Positions 1 through 9,010 are shown, numbered from the stretch's first letter. The stretch is DNA of 64,000 bases from Scandinavium goeteborgense (GCF_003935895.2 NZ_CP054057.1:1-64000); one strand, 5' to 3'. Notes: generated by a model from the sequence alone, not told the origin. Numbers and translations: made by a program.

Positions 1-1038
1 ATGAATGATAAAGGATCCGACATGGAGCAGGATAACGATCTGATTAAGAGTTCATTCAGTGAGACGAACAAAGAAACGGGTACTGTTGTTACACTGACAC
101 CAAATTCTGGTAACACAGTGCAACCTGTAGCGCTTATGCGGCTTGGTCTTTTTGTGCCGACATTGAAATCCACAGCCCGTGGAAGGACAGGGCTGATGGC
201 CTCTATGGATGTGACCAGTGAGCTTAGTCAGCTTTCTCTGGTTAAGGCTGAAGGTTATGAAAACATTAAAATTACTGGTGCCCGCCTTGATATGGATAAC
301 GACTTTAAAACTTGGGTCGGAATTATCCATGCTTTTGCCCGCCATAAAACTATTGGTGATAGTGTCAGCTTACCTTTTGTTGAATTTGTTAAACTTTGTG
401 GAATTCCTTCCGCACGATCATCAGCAAAACTTCGTAAGCGTCTCGATTCTTCCCTGACACGTATTGCGACTAATACCATCTCCTTCTCCAACAAGGCTGG
501 TGATTACTACGTGACACACTTAGTTCAATCAGCTAAGTATAGTCCTAAGACAGATCAGGTTACGATCCAGGCAGATCCTAAAATTTTCGAGCTTTATCAA
601 TTCGATAGAAAGGTCTTGTTGCAACTGAGAGCTATCAACGTCTTGTCACGGAAAGAATCAGCACAGGCTCTTTATACCTATATTGAAAGCCTGCCCTCCA
701 GCCCTGCGCCAGTGTCTCTTGCTAGACTACGAGCGCGCTTAAATTTGACCTCGAGACCCATCACCCAAAATGCTACTGTTCGTAAAGCTATGGAGCAGCT
801 GCGTGATATTGGTTATCTCGATTATTCAGAGTTAAAGCGTGGCAGGACAGTCTATTTCATCATTCATGAGCGTCGACCAAAGCTTCATCCTGATGGTCTT
901 CCACTTGGCTTACCGCTTGCTAGTGAAGAAGATATTGAGATTGAGGAGGGTAGTGACTCAGGAGAGGGTGAGCTTGTGCGACTGTCAGCTGAAGAAAAGC
1001 AACTTTTGGATCGCATTCGCCGTGGTGAAGTAAAGTAA
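1..1038 (+). CDS. repA: RepFIB-type replication initiator RepA
   Basis: This 345-residue protein initiates plasmid replication by binding iterons at the origin. It matches the RepA family of RepFIB replicons (Rep_3 superfamily) in the conserved block with [16 protein letters not shown] near residue 95, the stretch [14 protein letters not shown] near 200, and the [14 protein letters not shown] winged-helix region near 220. It is a little longer than the F-plasmid protein (about 325 residues), mainly through an extra N-terminal stretch before [22 protein letters not shown]. The ATG is the first base of the window, so upstream iterons and the promoter cannot be seen and a slightly different start is possible. 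The gene ends with TAA and is followed by iteron-like repeats. Confidence 0.9.
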   Translation: MNDKGSDMEQDNDLIKSSFSETNKETGTVVTLTPNSGNTVQPVALMRLGLFVPTLKSTARGRTGLMASMDVTSELSQLSLVKAEGYENIKITGARLDMDNDFKTWVGIIHAFARHKTIGDSVSLPFVEFVKLCGIPSARSSAKLRKRLDSSLTRIATNTISFSNKAGDYYVTHLVQSAKYSPKTDQVTIQADPKIFELYQFDRKVLLQLRAINVLSRKESAQALYTYIESLPSSPAPVSLARLRARLNLTSRPITQNATVRKAMEQLRDIGYLDYSELKRGRTVYFIIHERRPKLHPDGLPLGLPLASEEDIEIEEGSDSGEGELVRLSAEEKQLLDRIRRGEVK

Positions 1039-1162
1039 CCACTATAGATAGTTATTTTACTTAGATATGTGCTTACTATCTTTGATTTCCACTTTCTATA
1101 GTGGATGAGTCGCTGGTTCACTTGTTATAGCGGTTATAGAATGATTCTGCTTGCCATAGTGG
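1039..1162. repeat. Iteron-like repeats downstream of repA
   Basis: Four related 9-mers follow the repA stop: CCACTATAG at 1039 (inverted), CTATAGTGG at 1096, TTATAGCGG at 1125 and CCATAGTGG at 1154. The last three are in direct orientation with starts exactly 29 bp apart. RepFIB replicons carry control iterons downstream of repA, so this is probably the start of that array. It is cut short by the IS fragment beginning around 1163. The assignment rests on position and motif only. Confidence 0.5.
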
Positions 1163-1188
1163 TTGTTCAGCAACGCGAGGACATCCCC

Positions 1189-1452
1189 ATGAAGAAGCGT
1201 TTTTCCAACCAACAGATCATCAGTATTCTCCGCGAGGCTGAAGCCGGGGTATCTGCCCGTGAACTCTGCCGCAAGCACGCCATTTCCGATGCCACGTTTT
1301 ACACCTGGCGTAAGAAGTATGGCGGTATGGAAGTGCCTGAGGTTAAGCGCCTGAAGTCGCTTGAAGAAGAGAACACCCGACTCAAGAAGCTGCTCGCCGA
1401 AGCCATGCTCGATAAGGAGGCGCTTCAGGTGGCTCTTGGGCGAAAGTACTGA
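1189..1452 (+). CDS. IS407-group transposase OrfA
   Basis: An 87-residue IS3-family OrfA: N-terminal helix-turn-helix (KRFSNQQIISILREAEAG, then a second helix through DATFYTWRKKYGG) and a C-terminal leucine-zipper-like stretch LEEENTRLKKLLAEAML. It would bind the IS ends and, in the family, be fused to OrfB by frameshifting. The ATG at 1189 is chosen because it opens the conserved MKKRFS start; upstream codons belong to plasmid DNA. Its partner orfB is destroyed, so the element should be immobile. Confidence 0.75.
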   Translation: MKKRFSNQQIISILREAEAGVSARELCRKHAISDATFYTWRKKYGGMEVPEVKRLKSLEEENTRLKKLLAEAMLDKEALQVALGRKY

Positions 1453-1704
1453 CGACAGACCAGAAGCGGGAATGTAAGTATCCCTGTAATCCGTGCCATT
1501 CACTTTTAGAGATCTTCCGACATACTGAGTATGTCACCTGTGGAGATCGCTATGCGTAAGATCCTATTCACCGAGCACCAGATCATCGCCGTTCTCAAGT
1601 CTGTCGAAGCCGGGCGCACCGTCAAAGATGTGTGTGTAGTGGATCGGTAATTCAGGACACCTCGAAATCCTGTTAATGTTAAAACAGTGAACATGAGGTG
1701 ATAC

Positions 1705-2022
1705 ATGATCAAAACTCGTCGGACTAAACGCACATTTTCCCCGGAGTTCAAACTCGAAGCTATCGAACAGGTTGTTAAATACCAGCGAGATGTACGGGAA
1801 GTTGCTCAGGCGCTCGAACTCAACCCTGACCATTTGCGCAAATGGATACGGCTTTATAAGCAGGAACTTCTGGGTATTGAGCCCGTCGGCAATGCTATTA
1901 CTCCTGAACAGCGCGAAATTCAGCAGCTTAAAGCGCAGATAAAACGTCTTGAGATGGAAAAAGAAATACTAAAGCAGGCTGCCGTGCTGATGAGCGAAGC
2001 CCCCGGAAAGTTATCGCGCTAA
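1705..2022 (+). CDS. IS3-family transposase OrfA (1253-bp IS, copy 1)
   Basis: A 105-residue DNA-binding OrfA. It has a helix-turn-helix ([14 protein letters not shown] ... [15 protein letters not shown]) and a leucine-zipper segment ([20 protein letters not shown]). The ATG lies 70 bp inside the left end and the coding sequence ends just before orfB, with the usual IS3-family layout for programmed frameshifting. Confidence 0.88.
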   Translation: MIKTRRTKRTFSPEFKLEAIEQVVKYQRDVREVAQALELNPDHLRKWIRLYKQELLGIEPVGNAITPEQREIQQLKAQIKRLEMEKEILKQAAVLMSEAPGKLSR

Positions 2023-2048
2023 TCACACGGCTGAAAGCAAAGTGGCCT

Positions 2049-2870
2049 GTGCAGGTTCTTTGTCATTTATTCGGTATTCACCGTAGCGTTTATTACGCGC
2101 AGGTGAAGCATCCGGTTAATGTACAAAGAATTGCATTACGAAGTCGGGTGAGAGCACTGCATGCTCTCAGTCGTGGTGCTGCAGGGAGTCGGGCAATCAG
2201 CCAGATGTTACGCCAGAGTGGCGTTGATGCAGGCCGGTGGCTGGCGCGACGACTGATGCAGGAATGCGGGCTGACCAGTCACCAGCCTGTTAAACATCGC
2301 TACCGAATAAATGAAGACAACAGTCCGGCATTGCCAAACTTATTGAACCGGCAGTTTAACCCCGCCGCACCAAACCGCGTCTGGTGTGGCGATATCAGCT
2401 TTATTCGCCTGCAGGACAGGTGGTGCTATCTCGCGCTTGTTGTTGATTTATATTCACGCCGGATTATTGGTTCAGCCCTCTCATTAACCGCTGATGCTGA
2501 TTTGGTATGCAGGGCTTTGCGTAATGCCCTGGAAACACGGCCGCGTAATGAACGTCTTCTGTTTCATTCAGATCAAGGAGTTCAATATAAAAGTAATAAA
2601 TACAGAAAGTTACTTTGGCGTTATGGGGTAATGCAAAGTATGAGTCGCAGAGGGAATTGTCTGGATAATTCGCCGATGGAAAGAGTCTTTCGCAGCCTTA
2701 AAAGTGAATGGCTTCCCAAAGGTGGTTATGGTGATTTTAGCCATGCGGTACTCGACATAAACCAGTGGATAAATGGTTATTACAACATGTACCGCCCTCA
2801 TACGAACAATGGTGGATTATCGCCTTACCTGCATGAAGAAAAGTGGAAGCAGGTTATTCCGGTGTCCTGA
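2049..2870 (+). CDS. IS3-family transposase OrfB, DDE integrase (copy 1)
   Basis: Catalytic subunit of 273 residues with an rve integrase domain. The DDE triad is visible: D in [12 protein letters not shown] in [12 protein letters not shown] in [15 protein letters not shown]. The listed start is a GTG; in the family OrfB is normally made as an OrfA-OrfB fusion by a -1 frameshift in the overlap, so an independent start is uncertain. No inactivating change is visible, so this copy may be active. Confidence 0.88.
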   Translation: MQVLCHLFGIHRSVYYAQVKHPVNVQRIALRSRVRALHALSRGAAGSRAISQMLRQSGVDAGRWLARRLMQECGLTSHQPVKHRYRINEDNSPALPNLLNRQFNPAAPNRVWCGDISFIRLQDRWCYLALVVDLYSRRIIGSALSLTADADLVCRALRNALETRPRNERLLFHSDQGVQYKSNKYRKLLWRYGVMQSMSRRGNCLDNSPMERVFRSLKSEWLPKGGYGDFSHAVLDINQWINGYYNMYRPHTNNGGLSPYLHEEKWKQVIPVS

Positions 2871-3034
2871 TTTTGTGATCCACTACAGTGCCGCGAGGCC
2901 GCTATTTCCGAAGCCAGCTACTACAACTGGAAGGCGAAATATGGCGGGATGGAAGCCGCTGATATCCAAAAAATCAAAGACCTTGAGGACGAGAATCGTC
3001 GTCTCAAACAGATGTTTGCCGATCTGAGTCTGGA

Positions 3035-3731
3035 ATGCCGGGCGCTGAAGGACGTTATCGAAAAAAAGCTTTAAAACCAGCGATAAAGCGGGAGCTTGTC
3101 TGCTATCTGACTGCACAATTTTCCATGAGCATCCGCCAGGCATGCAGGACCGTATCGCTGAGCAGGACGGTGTATTTTTATCAGCCCGATACCCGGCGTG
3201 ATGAACCGGTTATCCTGGCGTTGACTGAACTGGCAGAACGCTATCCGCGATACGGATTTAAGAAGCTTTTTCAGGTGCTTCGCAGGCAGGGGCACGTCTG
3301 GAATCACAAGCGGGTACACCGGATTTACTGTCTGTTAAAACTCAATTTTCGTCGTAAGGGTAAACAACGCCTGCCGGTGCGCAATCCGGCCCCGCTGGCA
3401 ACGCCGGAAGCGCTCAATCAGAGCTGGTCGATTGATTTTATGCACGATGCGCTCGTCTGCGGCAGACGCTTTCGAACCTTCAACGTGGTGGATGATTTTA
3501 ACCGTGAAGCTCTGGCGATAGAAATTGACCTGAATATCCCGGCGCAGCGGGTTGTGCGGGTGCTGGACAGGATAGTGGCAAACCGTGGATATCCGCTGAA
3601 AATGCGGATGGATAACGGGCAGGAACTGTTATCACTGGCTCTGGCACAGTGGGCGGAAGAACACGGGGTGATGCTGGAGTTTATCAAACCGGGTAAGCCT
3701 ACACAGAATGCCTTTATTGAACGGTTTAACC
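3035..3731 (+). pseudogene. IS1222-like OrfB, 3' end lost to IS66 element
   Basis: Homologous to the intact 294-residue OrfB at 12468-13352 through NAFIERFNR, then fused to IS66 end sequence and stopped at 3760. It keeps all three catalytic residues (SIDFMHD, MRMDNGQE, FIERFNR) but lacks the C-terminal 60 or so residues. Confidence 0.8.
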
Positions 3732-3828
3732 GTAAGCGTCATCTCAGTACCGTCTGGTGATTTTCTGACGCATTCGACAAAGTGGTGTCCACCAAAAATA
3801 TGATCTGCGCCCCAGATCTTGGACAACC

Positions 3829-4524
3829 CTATGCAGCTTGCCTTAGTCGGTATTCTATCGGACTAAGGCCTCCAAGTTTTTCTTTTATTCTCAGCTTGTT
3901 GTAATAATCAATATAGCTGATGATGTCTCGCTTTAACTCTTCCACGCTTTTGTACTCATTAAGGTAATAGCATTCAGCTTTCAACGTCCCGAAGAAGCTC
4001 TCTATTGCGGCATTATCAAGGCAATTTCCCTTACGTGACATGCTCTGGGTTATACCATTGCTCTTTAACCACCGCTTCCATCGCGGCATCTGATATTGCC
4101 AGCCTTGATCGCTATGCAGGAGTGGTCGTTCATCTTTAGTCAACAGTTTCAGTGCGTCGGTGAGCATGGTATTCACCATCGATGGCAAGGGGCGGGCAGC
4201 AAGGTTGTAAGCGATAATTTCACCATTATAGAGATCCATTATTGGTGATAAATAAAGCTTCCGACCATTAACTTTAAATTCGGTGACATCTGTTACCCAC
4301 TTTTCGTTCGGTCGCTCAGCATCAAACTGTCGTTTCAGGATGTTATCGCAGGCTCTTCCTTCTGACCCTCTGTATGATCGGTATTTTTTTACGCGAATCA
4401 GACTGCTAATCCCCAGCTCTTTCATTAATTTTCTGACAGTTTTACCGTTAAGTAAAACCCCCTCGTTACGGCACGCCAATCTGATCCTTCGGTAACCGTA
4501 TCGACCTTTGTGCTGTGTCCACAT
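3829..4524 (-). pseudogene. IS150-like OrfB, C-terminal part
   Basis: A 231-residue frame beginning MWTQHKGRYGYRRI, carrying the whole rve catalytic domain: D in WVTDVTEFKV, D in LHSDQGWQYQ, E in AAIESFFGTLKAE. The N-terminal part is at 4538-4690 in another frame. The two are separated by a stop and a frameshift inside the scar, so the full transposase cannot be made by normal decoding. Confidence 0.78.
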
Positions 4525-4540
4525 TACGTGGGTAGGATCA
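4513..4540 (-). other. Solo IS3 terminal-repeat scar inside IS150-like orfB
   Basis: On the minus strand the 28 bp from 4540 to 4513 begin TGATCCTACCCACGTAAT and continue GTGGACACAG. From memory of IS3, this is nearly the right terminal inverted repeat. It introduces an in-frame TGA and shifts the frame of orfB. It looks like a footprint left after loss of an IS3 copy or recombination at its end, although the last 10 bases also fit the orfB coding sequence. Confidence 0.55.
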
Positions 4541-4690
4541 GATGTTCAGCACAAGCGCCCGGGCAAACTGATACCGATCCGGGTCAGCAAGACGTCGGAT
4601 ATGATAATAGAATGTGCTCCGCGGCAACTCAGCGGCAATTAACAGCCGGGACAAAGGCCATTCCTGCCTTAGCTCATTAACAACGCTCAC
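4538..4690 (-). pseudogene. IS150-like OrfB, N-terminal part
   Basis: Starts with GTG overlapping the orfA stop and reads SVVNELRQEWPLSRLL, through PRSTFYYHIRRL, to LVLNI and a TGA. This is the helical N-terminal region that precedes the integrase domain in IS150-group OrfB proteins. Confidence 0.7.
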
Positions 4691-5193
4691 TTTTTCTTGT
4701 GTGCTGAGCGTGTTTTCTCCTGAACCAAGGCTTTCAGCTTTTTTAAGTAGGCATTTTCAACCCTTAGCTGTTCAAGCTCCTCTCGCTCGCTATTGGTCAG
4801 CTCTGGCTCTGGTATTGACGGTACGATATTTTTATCGGTCAAGGTGCTGATCTTTCTGTGCTTTATGGTGAAGGCATCATCACCATATTTCCTATATTTT
4901 TCAATCCATCGACATATTGTATTGAAAGCTGGTAACCCATGTTTAACCGCTGTTTCTCGAGCGGAAAAGCCACCATTTACGACCTCCTTCACCACCATAA
5001 GTTTGAAATCAGCAGAATGACGACCCTTCTTACCGCTAAGAATTTCAATCCCATGCTCCCTGTAAACGTATGCCCACTTTCGTACCGAGCTTGGACAAAG
5101 GTTGTACATTTTAGCTACAGCTTTCAGACTCAACTCACCTTCAAGATATTTTTCTGCGACTTCCTGTTTGAATTTCAATGAAAATTTTGCCAT
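4687..5193 (-). CDS. IS150-group transposase OrfA
   Basis: A 168-residue protein with two helix-turn-helix units (KFKQEVAEKYLEGELSLKAV and ADFKLMVVKEVVNGGFSARE) and a C-terminal coiled coil (ELEQLRVENAYLKKLKALVQ). This length and double-HTH layout is typical of the IS150 group. It is translated towards the broken orfB, with the stop overlapping the orfB GTG. Confidence 0.82.
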   Translation of the reverse strand: MAKFSLKFKQEVAEKYLEGELSLKAVAKMYNLCPSSVRKWAYVYREHGIEILSGKKGRHSADFKLMVVKEVVNGGFSARETAVKHGLPAFNTICRWIEKYRKYGDDAFTIKHRKISTLTDKNIVPSIPEPELTNSEREELEQLRVENAYLKKLKALVQEKTRSAHKKK

Positions 5194-5268
5194 GCGCCCT
5201 CGGACTTCAATCTAGTGTCTAACTTTTGGGGCGCAGATCAATTAGTAGTGGGATCCAAAGTGTCAGAT

Positions 5269-5649
5269 ATGCTGAAAAATGTGACTCCCGGCAGGCGTAA
5301 GGGCTGCCCTAATTATTCTCCTGAGTTTAAGCAGCAGCTTGTTGCTGCCTCCTGCGAACCCGGTATCTCCATCTCAAAACTGGCGCTCGAAAATGGCATT
5401 AACGCCAATCTGTTGTTCAAATGGCGCCAACAATGGCGTGAGGGAAAGCTGCTATTACCTTCCTCAGAGAGTCCTCAGCTACTCCCTGTGACTCTCGATG
5501 CCTCCTCCGTACAGCCAGAACTAACCGCTGAGGGCCCGGAGGCTCTCAGTATCAGCTGTGAGGTAACGTTCCGGCACGGGACGCTTCGCCTCAACGGCAC
5601 CGTCAGCGAAAAGCTCCTGACTCTGCTGATACAGGAACTGAAGCGATGA
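5269..5649 (+). CDS. tnpA: IS66-family TnpA (element A)
   Basis: Accessory IS66 protein with an N-terminal helix-turn-helix (YSPEFKQQLVAASCEPGISI ... NLLFKWRQQWREG). The ATG at 5269 is chosen because upstream codons run into the IS150-like element; a GTG at 5260 is an alternative. The last codons overlap tnpB by ATGA, giving translational coupling. Confidence 0.8.
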   Translation: MLKNVTPGRRKGCPNYSPEFKQQLVAASCEPGISISKLALENGINANLLFKWRQQWREGKLLLPSSESPQLLPVTLDASSVQPELTAEGPEALSISCEVTFRHGTLRLNGTVSEKLLTLLIQELKR

Positions 5650-5993
5650 TCCCGTTACCTTCCGGGACCAAAATCTGGCTGGTTGCCGGCATCACCGACA
5701 TGCGCAACGGCTTCAACGGGCTGGCTGCAAAAGTGCAGACGGCGCTGAAAGACGATCCGATGTCCGGCCACGTCTTCATCTTTCGGGGCCGCAGTGGCAG
5801 CCAGGTCAAACTGCTCTGGTCAACCGGTGACGGGCTGTGTCTGCTCACGAAACGGCTGGAGCGTGGGCGCTTCGCCTGGCCGTCGGCCCGCGATGGAAAA
5901 GTGTTCCTGACCCCGGCACAGCTGGCGATGCTGATGGAAGGCATCGACTGGCGGCAGCCAAAGCGGTTGCTGACATCCCTGACCATGCTGTAA
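5646..5993 (+). CDS. tnpB: IS66-family TnpB (element A)
   Basis: A 115-residue IS66 Orf2-type protein with the family core WLVAGITDMRNGFNGLAAKV, FIFRGRSGSQVKLLW and DGLCLLTKRLERGRF. It overlaps tnpA by 4 nt and is required for transposition in the family. It differs from the TnpB of element B (39130-39477) at essentially one residue near the C-terminus. Confidence 0.9.
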   Translation: MIPLPSGTKIWLVAGITDMRNGFNGLAAKVQTALKDDPMSGHVFIFRGRSGSQVKLLWSTGDGLCLLTKRLERGRFAWPSARDGKVFLTPAQLAMLMEGIDWRQPKRLLTSLTML

Positions 5994-6042
5994 ATCTCTT
6001 TATCCTGGTTGTTGCTGAATAAGCCTGGTAAAATACGGGCTT

Positions 6043-7578
6043 ATGAACGACACCTCTTCTGACGATATCCTTCTGCTGAAACAGCGCCTTGCCGAACAGG
6101 AAGCGCTGAACCGTGCCTTGCTGGAAAAACTGGCCGACCGGGAGCGTGAAATAGACCATCTGCAGGCGCAGCTGGATAAACTTCGCCGGATGAACTTCGG
6201 CAGTCGTTCCGAAAAAGTCTCCCGCCGTATCGCACAGATGGAAGCCGACCTGAAGGCGCTTCAGAAGGAAAGCGATGCGCTGACCGGTCGGGTGGATGAC
6301 CCGACAATGCAGCGTCCGCTGCGTCAGACCCGCGCCCGTAAACCGTTCCCCGAATCACTCCCCCGTGATGAAAAAAGGTTGCTGCCGACAGAGGCATGCT
6401 GCCCGGACTGCGGCGGTGCGTTGAGTTATCTGGGTGAGGACAGCGCGGAACAGCTGGAGCTGATGCGCAGTGCCTTCCGGGTTATCCGGACGGTGCGGGA
6501 AAAGCACGCCTGCACAAAATGCGACGCTATCGTGCAGGCACCCGCCCCGTCACGTCCCATCGAGCGGGGTATCGCCGGGTCTGGTCTGCTTGCCCGGGTC
6601 CTGACGTCAAAATATGCAGAGCATACGCCACTGTACCGCCAGTCAGAGATATACGGCCGCCAGGGTGTGGAGTTGCGGCGGTCACTCCTGTCGGGCTGGG
6701 TGGATGCATGCTGCCGGTTGTTGTCCCCGCTGGAAGAGGCCTTGCAGCAATACGTGCTGACCGACGGGAAGCTCCACGCGGATGACACGCCGGTCCCGGT
6801 GCTGTTGCCAGGTAATAAGAAAACGAAGACCGGACGCTTATGGACATATGTTCGCGACGACCGTAACGCCGGGTCAGCGCTGGCCCCGGCAGTCTGGTTC
6901 GCCTACTCACCGGACAGAAAAGGCATCCATCCGCAGACTCATCTGGCCGGCTTCAGCGGTGTGCTGCAGGCCGATGCGTACGCCGGGTTCAACGAGCTCT
7001 ACCGCGAAGGCCATGTACAGGAAGCCGCGTGCTGGGCACATGCCCGACGTAAAATCCATGACGTTCACGTCCGCACTCCGTCTCCGCTGACAGAAGAAGC
7101 CCTGAAACGTATCGGCGAGCTGTATGACATCGAGGCGGATATCAGGGGAGCACCGGCAGAGAAGCGCCGTGCGGAACGTCAGCTGAAAACGAAACCGTTA
7201 CTGACATCACTGGAAAGCTGGCTGCGGGAAAAAATGAAAACCCTGTCGCGACACTCGGAGCTGGCGAAGGCGTTCGCGTATGCCCTGAACCAGTGGTCAG
7301 CCCTGACGTATTACGCAGAAGATGGCTGGGCTGAGGCAGATAACAACATCGCCGAGAATGCGCTGCGGATGGTCAGTCCGGGGCGAAAAAACTTCCTGTT
7401 CTTCGGTTCTGACCATGGTGGTGAGCGGGGAGCACTGCTGTACAGCCTGATCGGGACGTGCAGACTGAACGACGTGGATCCAGAAAGCTACCTTCGCCAT
7501 GTGCTTGACGTTATCGCAGACTGGCCGGTCAATCGGGTGAGTGAACTGCTCCCCTGGCGCGTAGAACTGCCAACTTAA
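6043..7578 (+). CDS. tnpC: IS66-family DDE transposase TnpC (element A)
   Basis: A 511-residue transposase. It has an N-terminal coiled coil (about 5-80), a zinc-finger-like CCPDCGG and CTKCD pair near 120 and 160, and the DDE core with LHADDTPVPVL near 250, LQADAYAGFNELY near 310, and a C-terminal DNNIAENALR near 435. It is full length, so element A may still supply transposase in trans even though its left end is disrupted. Confidence 0.9.
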   Translation: MNDTSSDDILLLKQRLAEQEALNRALLEKLADREREIDHLQAQLDKLRRMNFGSRSEKVSRRIAQMEADLKALQKESDALTGRVDDPTMQRPLRQTRARKPFPESLPRDEKRLLPTEACCPDCGGALSYLGEDSAEQLELMRSAFRVIRTVREKHACTKCDAIVQAPAPSRPIERGIAGSGLLARVLTSKYAEHTPLYRQSEIYGRQGVELRRSLLSGWVDACCRLLSPLEEALQQYVLTDGKLHADDTPVPVLLPGNKKTKTGRLWTYVRDDRNAGSALAPAVWFAYSPDRKGIHPQTHLAGFSGVLQADAYAGFNELYREGHVQEAACWAHARRKIHDVHVRTPSPLTEEALKRIGELYDIEADIRGAPAEKRRAERQLKTKPLLTSLESWLREKMKTLSRHSELAKAFAYALNQWSALTYYAEDGWAEADNNIAENALRMVSPGRKNFLFFGSDHGGERGALLYSLIGTCRLNDVDPESYLRHVLDVIADWPVNRVSELLPWRVELPT

Positions 7579-7670
7579 TAACACATCCCCGTCAATACGG
7601 TTCTAGCTGGACGCTTACGAGAAGACGGAAATCTCAAAAAGTGTGTGGAACTAAAACGGGTGTGCTTACA

Positions 7671-7948
7671 GGAAGCCGTGGAGTTGATGTGTGCTTACAT
7701 AGAGTGGTAATAGGCGAAGATATTTATGAAGTTCTAGCCTATTAAACTTCTGAAGTCATTTTCAGGATGTCATTTGTCAACATTACACCAACACAAAAAT
7801 CATAATGGAGTTAAAAAACGCCATTATTAATAAGGCTTAGGGTAGGTAAAGGTAAATGTTGAAAATTGCTGGAGCCACAGGTGAATACTATCAACCGACT
7901 CCAGAAATAAAAACTATCAATTCTCACGAAAAAGAAAACACAGTGTAG
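7671..7948. other. Intergenic region after the first IS nest
   Basis: After the leftover of the IS407-like orfB (to about 7697) there is about 250 bp of AT-rich sequence with no gene. A weak inverted repeat pairs CTGGAG near 7870 with CTCCAG near 7902 and could end transcription of the minus-strand regulator gene that stops at 7949. Confidence 0.4.
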
Positions 7949-8599
7949 TTAAAACTGAAGAGGGAGTTCTCTATTAATTGAGATGAGAATTCCTTTGTCA
8001 ACAGTAATATATTTACCTATTTTTAGTTCTTGCAGTATTTTAAATGTATGACTACGGGAAATTTTTGTCCTTTCGGTAATGTATGCCGAAATGCTTTCTT
8101 TATGAATCATACCCCGAGAGAACTGATGTATATATCGATACAAAAGGGAACGAATCACAATGTAATGTGTTTCGGCATTCCTCTCACTATAAACTTCAAC
8201 CAATGCAGCTATCATGCGTGACAGTATTTTTGTTGCTATAATGCTTATTTCACCCCCCATACTAACCATTGATTCCCATTGAACAATGCTAATGCTGAAA
8301 ATTTGTGTATCAACATTCGAAAAATAATCAAGTTCTATTGATTCAAAATACTGTTCAACCAAGCCAAGCGGGATGTGCTTGAAAATTCTTGCGAGAATAA
8401 AATCATCAGACCTAACTGAAACAGATACGTTACCCTCAATAATGAAATAAATCCTATCATCAGGAATAATAAACGATTCGCTCATGGGAAGTGAAATTTT
8501 AACGCCTTCGGCGATGATTATGTCAATTAATGGGCTCAAGTCCATTCTTTCAAATGCATCGTTAACAGCAAGCATGCTGTCCTGCCGAGTCCTGTTCAT
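7949..8599 (-). CDS. IprA-like winged-helix transcriptional regulator
   Basis: Probable DNA-binding regulator of 216 residues with a Crp-like layout: an N-terminal beta-rich region (FIIPDDRIYFIIEGNVSVSV) resembling a degenerate cyclic-nucleotide-type fold, a long connecting helix, and a C-terminal winged helix (ISAYITERTKISRSHTFKIL). Family resemblance is to IprA/YaiV-type regulators, which keep the fold but are not known to bind cAMP. The start at 8599 is preferred over upstream ATGs because AGGAG precedes it by about 12 nt. A second, related gene lies at 32200-32820, on the far side of the fimbrial-glycan island. It may control that island; this is inference. Confidence 0.6.
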   Translation of the reverse strand: MNRTRQDSMLAVNDAFERMDLSPLIDIIIAEGVKISLPMSESFIIPDDRIYFIIEGNVSVSVRSDDFILARIFKHIPLGLVEQYFESIELDYFSNVDTQIFSISIVQWESMVSMGGEISIIATKILSRMIAALVEVYSERNAETHYIVIRSLLYRYIHQFSRGMIHKESISAYITERTKISRSHTFKILQELKIGKYITVDKGILISINRELPLQF

Positions 8600-9010
8600 A
8601 GTTTTACAATCTCCTGCGCGACATGAATGTCTATCAATGTTAATAATATGGAGAACATCATTAATCATCAACTGTATCGATTCATAAGATAGTCTATTTC
8701 AGGATTACTGGCAACTAACACAGAGGCAGAAATCACCCGCAATAAAAGAAGCGCTTTTAGTAAAACACATAACTATGTATGAAAAACATGTGATAATAAA
8801 TAGAACTGGGCTCTATGGCGTCCAGTATTATATTTTAAAATTGCTTTGTGAAGCTATATGCATTTTTATCTCAAAATGAGGTATGCGATACTCATGCTGA
8901 GGCGGCGATATGATGTCTCATTACACTATGAATGTGAAGTCTAATAGTGGATGATGAAATAGTGTAAAACTATGGTAAAGTCGCATAATTACACCTAGTG
9001 AGGGTTGCGT
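8600..9010. promoter_or_regulatory. Divergent intergenic region with a 9-bp inverted repeat
   Basis: A 410-bp AT-rich gap between the minus-strand regulator and the plus-strand pentapeptide gene. TTACACTAT at 8921-8929 and ATAGTGTAA at 8959-8967 form a perfect 9-bp inverted repeat spaced by 29 nt, followed by a -10-like ATAATT near 8985. It may be an operator and promoter region; no binding protein can be named. Confidence 0.35.

Larger units (their letters stand above)
1635..2887 (+). mobile_element. 1253-bp IS3-family element, copy 1
   Basis: Complete element with ends TGTAGTGGATC...CAGGACACC (left) and the complement of TGTAGTGGATC...CAGGACACC (right), giving imperfect inverted repeats of about 27 bp. 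It is flanked by a 3-bp duplication GTG (1632-1634 and 2888-2890), confirmed against the uninterrupted sequence at 13490-13505. Two further copies lie at 33816-35068 and 46685-47937 with the same encoded proteins. The exact IS name is not claimed. Confidence 0.92.
1552..3074 (+). pseudogene. IS1222-like OrfA, split by IS insertion
   Basis: Reads MRKILFTEHQIIAVLKSVEAG to about residue 28, is interrupted by the 1253-bp IS, and resumes at 2888 with the rest of the helix-turn-helix and leucine-zipper region, ending at TAA 3074. Comparison with the intact copy (13313-13579) shows the insertion duplicated GTG and caused no other loss. Confidence 0.8.
3801..5240 (-). mobile_element. IS150-like IS3-family element
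   Basis: A 1440-bp element with ends TGATCTGCGCCCCA at both termini (3801 and the complement at 5240), close to the 1443 bp of IS150. It carries an intact orfA, while orfB is broken in the middle by a short scar at 4513-4540. No clear target duplication is seen at the junctions with the IS66 element. Confidence 0.82.
3732..7618 (+). mobile_element. IS66-family element A (contains an IS150-like IS)
   Basis: Starts GTAAGCGTCATCTCAG at 3732 and ends at 7618 with the complement of GTAAGCGTCCAGC. It carries tnpA, tnpB and tnpC. IS66 elements normally make 8-bp duplications, but the flanks (GTTTAACC and GAGAAGAC) differ. Together with the missing 150 bp of the host IS1222-like element, this indicates a deletion extending from the left end. 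An IS150-like element sits 69 bp inside the left end. Confidence 0.85.
1473..7670 (+). mobile_element. IS1222-like IS3-family element, copy 1 (interrupted)
   Basis: Ends TGTAAGTATCCC (1473) and the complement of TGTAAGCACACCCG (to 7670) match the intact copy at 12452-13658. It is flanked by a 4-bp duplication, GGAA at 1469-1472 and 7671-7674. The orfA is split by the 1253-bp IS at 1635-2887. The orfB is cut by an IS66-family element at 3732-7618, and about 150 bp of the IS1222-like sequence next to the IS66 left end is missing compared with the intact copy. The copy is dead. Confidence 0.85.
1163..7697 (+). mobile_element. IS407-group IS3-family element, disrupted
   Basis: Remnant of an IS3-family (IS407-like) element: orfA is complete at 1189-1452, and the first codons of orfB are split by an IS1222-like element with a GGAA duplication. 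Removing the inserted DNA and one GGAA restores an orfB reading frame running TDQKREAVELMC across the junction 1472/7675. After that the frame is lost near 7690, so most of orfB is deleted. The left end is uncertain; homology begins just after the last iteron-like repeat. Confidence 0.6.

Noticed and set aside
7618..7700. Repeated GTGTGCTTACA at 7660 and 7687 as a second IS1222-like end
   Set aside because: The second occurrence lacks the adjoining end sequence and is best read as the tail of the IS407-like orfB; coincidence or a tiny footprint cannot be separated.
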